Source: Rhodoferax sp. UBA5149
Lineage (GTDB): Bacteria; Pseudomonadota; Gammaproteobacteria; Burkholderiales; Burkholderiaceae_C
NCBI RefSeq assembly: GCF_002413825.1
Contig: NZ_DHXT01000042.1
Span: 5,752-38,367, forward strand
Direction: 5' to 3'
DNA length: 32,616 nt
In this document: positions 8,201-15,973 of the stretch, piece after piece
Layout: the number at the start of each line of letters is the position of its first letter
Numbering within the stretch: position 1 is the stretch's first letter
Notes under the pieces: generated by a model
The model's input: only the letters and a program-made list of their open reading frames with translations
Told to the model about the DNA's origin: nothing
The model's database searches: none
Made by a program: the position numbers and the translations under genes

Positions 8201-11200
8201 AGACGAGGATGAGGGGACGATCACCCGAGATGCCGAAGCGCCAAAGCAGTCGCCGGTCACAGACCTCGACCGCCGCGTTCTCGAAGCGGACCGCTCTGGA
8301 CTGTGGGCGCGTCAGACTCAACACCAGCGCCGTGGTCAGCGTCTGGACAGCCGCGAAGTTCTCGCCGCTGATGCGCAAGGCGCGCAAACGAATGCCGGTC
8401 AGCGTGGCCGACATCAATGAGGCGCGTTGCACGTGGCTGTGTTGCCGGTACTTGTCGATCACGGCGCGTAAGGTCCCGCCGTTGTCGGAGGCTGCCGTGG
8501 CGAAGGTCAATAAGGCCTTCGCATTGGGTGCAATGCGAAGCTGCACGGCCAAGGCGCATACTGGGTCAAGGCCGGTGTCAAGCCGGGCAGCCGGATCGCT
8601 TGATTCCGACGGCAAGGGATCGAAAGAGGCCAGCGGCTGGTTCACCGCATGGTTGCGGCCTCGCCAGCGCTGCCGGTCGGTCGTCAGGCGCATGCCCACC
8701 ATATACGGGTCAGTTTCGGCCAAGAAATGCGCGGCCTGCAGTCCCCGCTCGGTGGGCAGGCGGGGCTTGCGTTCGAACAAAAGTGCCTGATGCGTGGCCA
8801 GCCACTCAGCACGCACGAAGAGGTTCGTGAACGCGGGGTGTGCTTCATCGGCAAGCGAGTCGGACAAGGTGACTTCGAAGGCTGATATCAGTTCGATTTC
8901 GAGCGTGCGATTGCTCAGGTTGCGCAGCTCAACTTGCCGGAATTCGATGTCGTCTTCCGGACTGACCCACACGGTGACGTGGGTTTGCAACCCAGGCCAG
9001 GTCGCATCAAAACATACGCGGTCGCCGTGGTAAGTGCTCTGGTAGTCGGCAGCCGGGTCGGGTGCGGGATGCTGGGTGAGCGAGACCGGCCGCTGCTGAC
9101 TGTCCCAACGCACGTAGAAGAAGCTGCCATAGGCATCGCGCAGCGCATCGTCACGCCAACGCGTGATACTGGTCTGGCCCCATCGGCTCCAGCCCGCACC
9201 ATTGGCGCGCAGCGACACGGTGTAACGCCCGTTCGACAGCACATGCGTGGGCTCCACTGCCGTCGACCCCGGCAACACCTCGCGCAGCAGCCTCGCTGTA
9301 CGTCGTCGTTGCAGCGCCTGCGGCGGCGGACCCATTGCGGGCGCGTACAGCATCGACACCTCGCGCGGCGCTCGCTCGTGTAGCAGCGAGGTCACCGCCT
9401 CAACGTGCGCATTGGCCATGCCCCAACGCTGAGCGGGGCCGCCCAGCAGCACGTTGGCCAGCGCCACGATGCTCATGCCCTGGTGGTGCGACATGAAGGT
9501 GCTCACCGGCGTGAACACCTCACCACCCGATTGCCGCGCAGGGGAGAAGTCGAGCGCCTCAATGAACCCATAGCGTGCGCGTGCCGCCAGCTTTTCCAGC
9601 GCCGCGAAGTTGCCAACAGCGAGGTGAGGTGCAATCTGCGCCGCCAGAGCCGTGGCATAGGGCGCAATCACCAGCTCATCAAGTGGCGTGCGGCGCAGCG
9701 CCAGTCTGGGCACCCCTTGTGGCGCGTACTGGTACGCCAAAGTGTGGTCGCTACCGGCGTAGGCCGACTCCGATATGCCCCAGGGAACGTCTTGCGCCTG
9801 CGCGAAAGCGATCTGCTCTCGAATGGCGGCACGGCCGGCGTCACGCAACACGCTGCCATACGGCTCATCGAGCACCAGGCTTGGCATCAAGTACTCGAAC
9901 ATCGAGCCCGACCACGAACGCAAGCCCGCCTCCGCGCCGACGGCGTAGAACAGTCGCCCAAGGGAAGTCCAATGGCTCACCGGCACATCGCCCTTGGCGA
10001 CAGCCAACAGGCTGGTCAGACGCGATTCCGACGCCAGCAAATCATAAAAACCCGCATCAAGCTCCTGCTCTGCGACCCGAAAGCCAATGTGGAGAAGATG
10101 CCGCTTGTGGTGGTACAGGAAGCTGAAGTCGGCTTGCCAGGCTAATTGTTCGCACTCATCGGCCAGCGCCTGCAAGCGCCGGGCGGCCTCGTGCGTGTCC
10201 GACACACCCGCTGCATCGACCCTCGTTGCAGCCTGCACGTCAAGCCAGGCTGAGCGCAGCGTCGCCACGTAATCGACCAGGCGCCATGCCAACTCATCCC
10301 GGGGCTTCGGTTGCGCCGGGGCCACGGGTTCAGCCTTGTCGGACAACAGAGTGGCCAGTTCGTCACCGGCCTCGCGCAGCCAGCGCTCAAACTGCTCGGC
10401 GTTATGGCGGCATTCGGCCAACGGGTCTGGCAGGGCCAGCAGGCGCGCCAATGCAGCGTCGCCCAGCAAGGTCGGCAGCAGGTCGGACCAAAGCGGAAGC
10501 AGCGGCGCGAGTCGTTTCCTTGCGGCCAAAATGGCACGCTGCGCCGCGTCACCATCATGCGGCGCGCGCGCCAGTTCCAGGCAAGCCTGCGCCACCGAGA
10601 GCAAGTGACCGCTCAGGTTTCCGCTGTCCACGGTAGACACATACATCGGCAACAGGGGCGCGCACGTTTGCGTGTCGTACCAGTTCATGAAGTGGCCACG
10701 ATGGCGCTGCAGGGTGACCAGCGTGGCGAGCGTCGCTTCCAGGCGCATCAGCAACTCTTGCGTTCCGATCCAACCGAACTGCCGGGCGCAGGCTACGCTC
10801 AGCAAATACAGGCCGATATTGGTGGGCGAGGTGCGATGCGCTACCATATCGTGTGGCAGGGTCTGCAAATTATCGGGCGGCAAATGATTGTCCTCAGCGA
10901 CTACGCAACGCTCGAAAAAACGCCAGGTATCGCGCGCGATACCTTCCAGATAGGTCTGATCCTGAAGCGGCAATGCCGCGTCCTTGTGCGCTGGGCACGG
11001 CCGACTGACCCACCAGGTCCATACCGGTGACGCGGCCCAGAAAAGGCAGAGACCAAGCGTCAGAAAAGGGTAAGGCGTAGTCGCACCAAACCACGTCTCA
11101 TGCAGCGCGACGAGCAGCAGTAGCGCCACCACCGGCAAGCTCCAATGCTGACGCGCCAACGCTGTAAAACCGGTGTTCGCCTGCGCCTGCGCGGTCGCAG

Positions 11201-13997
11201 CGGTGGTCCATTGCAGCAGATGGCGACGGCTGATGGTCATGCGGTAGAGCGCACGCACGATGGCGTCCACGGACATCAGCGTATGCTGCAGCAACTGACC
11301 CAAATGCCACAGACCGCCCCACACGGTCCTTGCCAGGTCGGTCGCAGCCTGACGATAGAAATAGAGTTTGGCCACGTCGTCCCGGCTGGGAGAAAACCCC
11401 GCCACGGCACCCATCAGCGGCCCCGCGGAAAACGCGGCCATCACCAGCGCCAACGCAGCCCAGGGCGACACGACGGCGCCGCCCAGAGCCAATAGCAGCA
11501 AGGCCAACGACATGGGAGCGACGAGCGAACGACGCAAGTTGTCGAACATCTTCCAGCGGTTGATGATGCGCAGGCGATAACGCACAGGACTCAGAAGGAA
11601 CGGCAGCAACTGCCAGTCGCCACGGGTCCAGCGGTGCACGCGGGACGCGGCCACGTCAGCATGAAACGGCGCATCCTCAATCACGGTGATGTCGGTCACC
11701 GCCGCGCAGCGTGCCATCGAACCTTCGAGCAAATCGTGGCTTAGCACCTGGCCATCGGGCAGGCGTTCGGACAGCACAGCATGCATCGCCCGGACGTTGA
11801 GCAGCCCTTTGCCGGTAAAGGTGCCTTCGCCGAACAGGTCTTGATAGACCTCCGACGTCGCGGCACTGTAGGGGTCGATGCCGCACTGTCCGGCAAACAA
11901 CCAGTGATAGAGAGTGAAGTCCTTGGACGCGGGCAGCGGCGTGGCCACGCGAGGTTGCAAAATGCCGTAACCGCTCACTACCCTGCGCCCGCTGACGTCG
12001 AGCAGTGGTTGATTCTGCGGATGCGCCGCCACCCCTACCAGTTCGCGCAGCCGTCCGGGCGGCAACTGGGTGTCGCTGTCAAGCGTGACGATGTACTGGA
12101 TGTCGGCTCCGATGCGAGATTCGGCACCCAAATCCAGAAACGCGACGGACGCGCCCTCCGCCACCGCGGCGACGAGCAATTCCAGCTTGCCGCGCTTGCG
12201 TTCCCAACCGATCCAGCGCCGCTCGGTCTCACTGAAGAGGCGCTCTCGATGCAACACAATGAAGCGCGGTGCCGCTCCGGGCTCTTCGGCCTCGTTGGGA
12301 TAGCGCAGGTTGAGCGCGCGGATCTGCTGTCTCGCGCTGGCCAGCAAGGCGTCGTCCGAAGCCACATGCGGCGTGTCAGCATCGGCCCAGTCGGTCAGCA
12401 GCGCAAACTGGGCATGGCGCTCCGGGTTCGCGAGGTAATGCAGTTGCAACCGGTGCACCAGGTCGTAGGCCGATGCGATGCTAGTCAACATACCCGGAAT
12501 CACCACCATCACCCGATGCTCAGGCGGTATGCCATTCGCCAAGGCCAGGCGGGGCAGGTGTTGGGGCCGGGCGGACTCGCTAATCAGCCGGTTGATCACC
12601 GCCACCACGGCTTCGGACGCCGGAGACATCATCAGCGCCGCGCCCAGCAGGGTCAGCCACACCGGAGCGTCTGTGCCTGCCAGTCCGGCACGGTGGCGCA
12701 CCAGTATCCACGCGACCAAGGCCAGAGTACCCAGCAGCAGCGCGCTCAAGTAGACGGGCAAGACCATGCGGCTCGAAACGGCGCGCCACGGAAAAGCCAA
12801 GCGCGGGCGCAGACCGAGCGCACGCATCAGGGCGGGTCGACCCGCGCCACGCAACCAGTAGCTGGCCACCGCGGTAGCGTTGTTCATGCCCTCGGTGTTG
12901 CGCATCAGATCAAGCAGCGTTTGGGCCACCAACACTTCGCTGCGACCACTGCGTCTGGCCAACAACTCGATGCCGTGCAGCGTCTGGTCACGCGTGCCGG
13001 CATGCTCGGCTTCGAACACCGCCGAGGTCAGCATCAACCGCATCAACGCGCTGGTGCGAGCGACAATCTCGGGCCAATCGGCGTCGCCGATAACGCGCAG
13101 CGACGTGACCGCATTGCTCACACTCAGGTTGTCAGCAGCCCGGTCGGCGCTTTGCTGCGTCTGCACTGCGGCCATGTCGGGCAGCGCGTTATGCAGCCAG
13201 TCGTGAAAAAGTGTCTGCTCACTGGTTTCACCGGTTGCGCGGCGGTCTTGAAAGCGTTGCGCCATCTGAGCCAGAAACACCCGACCGACGCCGCGCTGAC
13301 TGAGCAGGGCCAGCAACTGGTCGAGGGCCTGCACCGTGTAGGTTTCGATGCGATCGAAACACAGGTTGGCCACCTCGCGCGCCGCCTTGTTGGTGGCCAC
13401 GCGCTCGGCCAGACGGCGCAAGTTTTCGATCAGCACGACACGCAAGGTGGTCGGCAGCGCCCACATCTCGCTGAGGTTCAGTTCGCGGCTTTCCTGATAG
13501 GCGCTCAAAAACTGCATCAGCAAGCCTTCATCGAAAGCGCCATCGGTGTGAGCCACGAAGGCCCACGCCACGCCATAGACGCGCGGCAAGCCAGCCAGCG
13601 GCTCGTCCAGCAGCATTGGCAAGGTGCGAAAGTAGCTGCGCGGCAAACCCTCATGAATTTCCTTGAGCTGTGCTTCGATCAGGTGAAAGTTGTCGAGCAG
13701 CCATTCGGCCGCCGGACTGATGTCGTAGCCGGTGGACGATTGCACTGCGATGTAGCGGTGCGCTTCGCGTAGCGTGTGGATATTACTTTGCAGGCGAGGA
13801 AAAAAAGTTGCCGCATGCGAGCTTGCCCTGGCGGCGCGATGGGTTTCACCAAGACTGCGCCCATGCTGTGCAAAACGTTGCAGCCCGAATATCTCGGAGC
13901 GTATCGGTGGCTGCACCGCGCCGCGCGAACTGTCCAGGATGTCTTGCAATGCCTGCGGCGCCTCCGGTACCAGGCGCAGAAGCTCGGATTGCGACAT
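5289..13997 (-). CDS. ndvB: cyclic beta-1,2-glucan synthase
   Basis: A 2902-residue inner-membrane enzyme of the NdvB/ChvB/Cgs family (about 2830-2870 residues in rhizobia and Brucella). It initiates, elongates and cyclises beta-1,2-glucan from UDP-glucose. Order: soluble N-terminal region (1-405); two membrane segments (about 411-434 and 446-470); GT84 glycosyltransferase domain with the DSDTQ motif (D640, D642) and an RVHRWTRGDWQ motif resembling QxxRW; more membrane segments (about 825-865 and 955-995); a glycoamylase-like domain (around 1380); then two GH94 phosphorylase-like sandwich regions (from about 1580 and 2100) and the GH94 helical barrel with GDWNDG (D2563, D2566), which trims and sets chain length. 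All hallmark motifs are intact. The start at 13997 has no ribosome binding site but lies 3 bases after the stop of the preceding gene, suggesting translational coupling. The product would be a periplasmic osmoregulated glucan. Confidence 0.93.
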   Translation of the reverse strand: MSQSELLRLVPEAPQALQDILDSSRGAVQPPIRSEIFGLQRFAQHGRSLGETHRAARASSHAATFFPRLQSNIHTLREAHRYIAVQSSTGYDISPAAEWLLDNFHLIEAQLKEIHEGLPRSYFRTLPMLLDEPLAGLPRVYGVAWAFVAHTDGAFDEGLLMQFLSAYQESRELNLSEMWALPTTLRVVLIENLRRLAERVATNKAAREVANLCFDRIETYTVQALDQLLALLSQRGVGRVFLAQMAQRFQDRRATGETSEQTLFHDWLHNALPDMAAVQTQQSADRAADNLSVSNAVTSLRVIGDADWPEIVARTSALMRLMLTSAVFEAEHAGTRDQTLHGIELLARRSGRSEVLVAQTLLDLMRNTEGMNNATAVASYWLRGAGRPALMRALGLRPRLAFPWRAVSSRMVLPVYLSALLLGTLALVAWILVRHRAGLAGTDAPVWLTLLGAALMMSPASEAVVAVINRLISESARPQHLPRLALANGIPPEHRVMVVIPGMLTSIASAYDLVHRLQLHYLANPERHAQFALLTDWADADTPHVASDDALLASARQQIRALNLRYPNEAEEPGAAPRFIVLHRERLFSETERRWIGWERKRGKLELLVAAVAEGASVAFLDLGAESRIGADIQYIVTLDSDTQLPPGRLRELVGVAAHPQNQPLLDVSGRRVVSGYGILQPRVATPLPASKDFTLYHWLFAGQCGIDPYSAATSEVYQDLFGEGTFTGKGLLNVRAMHAVLSERLPDGQVLSHDLLEGSMARCAAVTDITVIEDAPFHADVAASRVHRWTRGDWQLLPFLLSPVRYRLRIINRWKMFDNLRRSLVAPMSLALLLLALGGAVVSPWAALALVMAAFSAGPLMGAVAGFSPSRDDVAKLYFYRQAATDLARTVWGGLWHLGQLLQHTLMSVDAIVRALYRMTISRRHLLQWTTAATAQAQANTGFTALARQHWSLPVVALLLLVALHETWFGATTPYPFLTLGLCLFWAASPVWTWWVSRPCPAHKDAALPLQDQTYLEGIARDTWRFFERCVVAEDNHLPPDNLQTLPHDMVAHRTSPTNIGLYLLSVACARQFGWIGTQELLMRLEATLATLVTLQRHRGHFMNWYDTQTCAPLLPMYVSTVDSGNLSGHLLSVAQACLELARAPHDGDAAQRAILAARKRLAPLLPLWSDLLPTLLGDAALARLLALPDPLAECRHNAEQFERWLREAGDELATLLSDKAEPVAPAQPKPRDELAWRLVDYVATLRSAWLDVQAATRVDAAGVSDTHEAARRLQALADECEQLAWQADFSFLYHHKRHLLHIGFRVAEQELDAGFYDLLASESRLTSLLAVAKGDVPVSHWTSLGRLFYAVGAEAGLRSWSGSMFEYLMPSLVLDEPYGSVLRDAGRAAIREQIAFAQAQDVPWGISESAYAGSDHTLAYQYAPQGVPRLALRRTPLDELVIAPYATALAAQIAPHLAVGNFAALEKLAARARYGFIEALDFSPARQSGGEVFTPVSTFMSHHQGMSIVALANVLLGGPAQRWGMANAHVEAVTSLLHERAPREVSMLYAPAMGPPPQALQRRRTARLLREVLPGSTAVEPTHVLSNGRYTVSLRANGAGWSRWGQTSITRWRDDALRDAYGSFFYVRWDSQQRPVSLTQHPAPDPAADYQSTYHGDRVCFDATWPGLQTHVTVWVSPEDDIEFRQVELRNLSNRTLEIELISAFEVTLSDSLADEAHPAFTNLFVRAEWLATHQALLFERKPRLPTERGLQAAHFLAETDPYMVGMRLTTDRQRWRGRNHAVNQPLASFDPLPSESSDPAARLDTGLDPVCALAVQLRIAPNAKALLTFATAASDNGGTLRAVIDKYRQHSHVQRASLMSATLTGIRLRALRISGENFAAVQTLTTALVLSLTRPQSRAVRFENAAVEVCDRRLLWRFGISGDRPLILVSVGVLQGLGLLRSMAQALSLWAWGGIACDLVVVNAEPISYLMALHREIIALRERHVANSGAQGAPAVTGFHVLRADELSSEELSTLQAQARVRLNADGRPLAHHVQEWIELHEQAFEQRHDRSTSAVSVASGATAAVPAPVGEFAATSGEFRFQVSADLRPARPWINVLANPAFGAQLSEAGGGYTWAVNSRLNQLTAWSNDPVADPPSEWFLLQDRKTMEVWSVTPSAWGDDSVTYRVSHGQGYSVISHRRGDVEVTASWCVDAQTSVKQVQLRLVNRGHRTLNLRVIGVAEWMMGANRADRSTARTAMYSQRLPALQQSNLGLDVMRGQKLTALLCTQRERSAGYGDGTAFFGLASAEDEAEDWTCDRRECFDARGLLVLPDHFDRRSGDGLDPCAALSTRVALIAGESVERVFLLGYAENASAARQLATLAAATPAERRMGQVRSTWDQLLGAATVKTPDPLFDAMVNRWLLYQTVTCRLWAKAGFYQAGGATGFRDQLQDAMALAWAAPDMLRQQIVLGASRQFAEGDVQHWWHAPTGAGVRTHFSDDLLWLPHATMHYLRVTGDATLLDQSVPFIEGAAIPEGAEDAYYTPDVSAQQASVYEHSARAIDRSLRVGAHGLPLMGSGDWNDGMNRVGIEGRGESVWLGWFLCQLVADFAPLARERGDETRAQRWENAAQGWKVALNGPAWDGQWFKRAFFDDGQALGSQSNPEARIDLIAQAWAVLSRAAPPALQRMAMAAVEVHLVDHEAGLIRLLDPPLVNAVPSAGYIQAYPPGVRENGGQYSHAGVWALMAQCDLEKSLPGPRDIGDFAYRYFTYLSPAHRARHPTHGAVYGIEPYVMAGDVYTQPPYVGRGGWSWYTGAAAWMHRAAIESIFGLHQGAQELCFSPCLPSHWHRAELTLVRDGRTMRFIMHRAGAAAALAATAPWGAKLLRPGQPLRWPDLAPNSCFVIPLLDEAAPPSARQP

Positions 13998-14000
13998 GCG

Positions 14001-14243
14001 CTACAACACCAGGGAACCGACACCGATCAGCAGCCCAACCACGACCAAGGTCGTCACAAAACGGGCCGCCACAAAGCCGTGCATCGTCTGTGCGATGCAA
14101 TGCAAAGCGAACAAGCGGCCACGCGCGCCCCGGCACAGGTTCAGGTGCTCTCCCAGAGCCCACAACTCCGTCGGCGAAGTATCGGCGGTGTCGCCGAATG
14201 ATGCCGTGCTCCAGCACGGAATAACGATGATATTGGTGTTCAT
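14001..14243 (-). CDS. small membrane protein preceding ndvB (80 aa)
   Basis: An 80-residue protein starting MNTNIIVIPCWSTASFGDTA and ending in one strongly hydrophobic segment (about 60-80, rich in V, L, G). It is probably a tail-anchored single-pass inner-membrane protein. I chose the ATG at 14243 because a GGGAG ribosome binding site lies 8 bases before it; the frame stays open further upstream but without such a site. Its stop is only 3 bases before the ndvB ATG, so the two are almost certainly co-translated. I do not recognise the family. Position suggests a role linked to glucan synthase assembly or simply a leader gene that drives ndvB translation. Confidence 0.72.
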   Translation of the reverse strand: MNTNIIVIPCWSTASFGDTADTSPTELWALGEHLNLCRGARGRLFALHCIAQTMHGFVAARFVTTLVVVGLLIGVGSLVL

Positions 14244-14698
14244 AACAAGCTCCCGGCGCACGGCCGAAAAGCCGAACGCAATAATGAAGAAATACGATGC
14301 CCGCTTTTGACCTATGTCCTGTGATCCAAACCGCGAGATGGTGACGGTTAGATAATATGAACGGTGAGTTACGGTGTCTGTCAGACAGCGCGCTTTAGCA
14401 CGTAGGACAATCTCCTTTTGGCGGTTCGGCGACACGACTGACCGGTACCTGCTGCCAAGTAGGCGAGTCCAAAACGCACCGGTGACACCGTGGCCAGCGC
14501 ATGGACGGCGATCAGTTCAAGGCGTGTACAAAACTCAGCCCCCTTGATGCCTGGCATGGCGCAGGCTTTTGTTGGCGACCGCACAGACGACATACCTTCT
14601 TTTCCGGTACGGTCCGCCCTGTGTCCTATTGCAGCGCACGGATTGAGTTGGTCCCTGTAGCGCGTCCACGCAGTTCCCTTGCCCCTCCTGGAGACTCC
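14244..14698. other. 455-base divergent intergenic region
   Basis: This gap lies between the ndvB-leader gene (minus) and the antitoxin-like gene (plus), so it should hold both promoters. The only clear structure I see is a perfect 13-base palindrome, TGTCTG-T-CAGACA, at 14375-14387, which could be an operator. The frame of the downstream gene is open from 14501, but no start there has a good ribosome binding site. No RNA gene is evident. Confidence 0.4.
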
Positions 14699-15202
14699 AT
14701 GCAAAGCATTCTCGTATCCAATCGTGCGTCATCCCCGTACCTATCCGTCCCCAGACATACGCCTGAGACAGCGAAGTCCCGCCTCCAATGTGCGCACGAG
14801 GTTAGCGTCGATTACCGGTTCGTCATGATGCTCAATTCCTATCGAGTCAGCGGCGGGCTCGCGCGAGTGCCTGAAGTGGTCGCGCTATTCAAACGCCACG
14901 GTAGGTCCGATGTTGCAACGCTCGCCAGCTGGATCGACAACAGAGAAGTGCTCAGCTTCGAGTGGCAGTCGCAAACCTGGCTACCGTTGTTCCAGTTCAA
15001 CCGATTCGACATGACGCCTCGACCAGAACTGGGTCAGGTGTTAGCGGAGCTGACATCCGTCTACGGTCCTTGGGAGTTGGCGAACTGGTTCGCGCAACCT
15101 AATCCCTGGCTCGTGGATCGTACCCCGGCCGACATGCTTGGGTCCGATCTGCCAGCGGTTTTGAACGCCTCGCGCGCTGACCGCTTCATTGCAAATGGAT
15201 GA
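14699..15202 (+). CDS. MbcA/ParS/Xre antitoxin-like protein (DUF2384-type), orphan
   Basis: A 167-residue soluble protein. The C-terminal half (about 84-165) reads like the toxin-binding domain of Xre/MbcA/ParS antitoxins: an SFEWQSQTWLPLFQF block, then WELANWFAQPNPWLVDRTP and a terminal helix. The N-terminal 80 residues look helical but I see no clear helix-turn-helix. A TGGAG site lies 6 bases before the ATG at 14699, which decides this start over an in-frame ATG at 14501. Antitoxins of this group normally sit beside a RES-domain toxin; none is present on either side. It may be an orphan that took on another regulatory job. The family assignment is by pattern and moderately sure. Confidence 0.65.
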   Translation: MQSILVSNRASSPYLSVPRHTPETAKSRLQCAHEVSVDYRFVMMLNSYRVSGGLARVPEVVALFKRHGRSDVATLASWIDNREVLSFEWQSQTWLPLFQFNRFDMTPRPELGQVLAELTSVYGPWELANWFAQPNPWLVDRTPADMLGSDLPAVLNASRADRFIANG

Positions 15203-15519
15203 GGCCTGCAATACGATCCGGGTTAGCGCTGGGCCACGAAATGAACCTTTCGCCATCTTTCCAAGCTTGGGCACCGATGCGATGACTCTTGGACGCGTCC
15301 GGATCACAATTTGCCGATTCGCGGCATTTTGTCGGAGACAGAAAATACACAAATCGTCGTCGACGTGACGAAAGTTCTCTTCTATGTTCGCCAGCGCACT
15401 GAACTGTGCCGGGCAGGTGACTAAGCTTTGCAATTACCGAGTGCGACTGTCCAGTCTTGCCGGTTTTTTCGCGGGCGCTTTGAAGCCGTCCGTGTAACGA
15501 CTATTTAAAAGGATTCATC
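15203..15519. other. 317-base intergenic region without a gene
   Basis: No frame here looks coding on either strand, and I see no tRNA, repeat or clear terminator. It presumably holds the promoter of the collagen-like lipoprotein gene, whose AAGGA ribosome binding site lies at its right end. Confidence 0.5.
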
Positions 15520-15768
15520 ATGAACCGTTCGATGCCAATTCTGGCGCTGCTCGCCGCGCTGACCTTGGGCGCCTGTGACCGACCCAGCGTAGTTAATGTT
15601 CCCGCCACACCCGTCGCGGTGCCAGGACCTGTCGGCCCAACCGGTGCCACCGGTAGCCAGGGCGCAACGGGCGATCAAGGCAACGAAGGCAACAAGGGCG
15701 CAACCGGCAAGTCCGGCGACGGCACCACCGTGATCGTGATGCCTGCGGCCTCAGCGCCAGCGAACTGA
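15520..15768 (+). CDS. collagen-like lipoprotein
   Basis: An 82-residue protein with a lipoprotein signal peptide (hydrophobic 5-17, lipobox LGAC, Cys19). A short linker follows, then ten uninterrupted Gly-X-Y triplets (residues 36-65) and a short hydrophobic, Ala-rich tail. The triplets contain Pro, Thr, Gln, Asn and Lys as X/Y residues; bacterial collagen-like proteins use such sequences to form triple helices without hydroxyproline. Ten triplets is short for a stable triple helix, so trimerisation is an inference. An AAGGA site lies about 9 bases before the ATG. The DUF3309 gene follows 32 bases later, so both may be in one operon. Function unknown; probably a surface or periplasmic lipoprotein. 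Confidence 0.8.
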   Translation: MNRSMPILALLAALTLGACDRPSVVNVPATPVAVPGPVGPTGATGSQGATGDQGNEGNKGATGKSGDGTTVIVMPAASAPAN

Positions 15769-15800
15769 ACCCATTCATTCACGCCTTCAAGGAGAAACTC

Positions 15801-15959
15801 ATGAGCCTGGGAACCATACTGTTGATCGTTTTGATCCTGATGCTGATTGGCGCCTTTCCGACTTGGCCGCACAGCCGCAGCTGGGGCTACGGTCCGAGTG
15901 GCGGATTGGGCTTGGTGGTGATCATCATTGTCATCCTGCTATTGACCGGACGGCTTTGA
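15801..15959 (+). CDS. DUF3309-type small membrane protein
   Basis: A 52-residue protein with two hydrophobic segments (about 3-18 and 37-50). Between them is a short loop, PTWPHSRSWGYGPSGG, the signature pattern of the DUF3309 family. It has an AGGAG ribosome binding site 7 bases before the ATG. Such peptides are found in many Proteobacteria beside stress genes; no molecular function is known. It is flanked by the collagen-like lipoprotein gene and the sugar dehydrogenase gene on the same strand, with gaps of 32 and 14 bases. Confidence 0.85.
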   Translation: MSLGTILLIVLILMLIGAFPTWPHSRSWGYGPSGGLGLVVIIIVILLLTGRL

Positions 15960-15973
15960 CAGCTGGCAAGCGG

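Noticed and set aside
11781..13772. 663-residue plus-strand open frame opposite ndvB
   Set aside because: It mirrors the high-GC coding strand of ndvB, is rich in Arg, Gln and His as antisense frames are, and has no domain I recognise.
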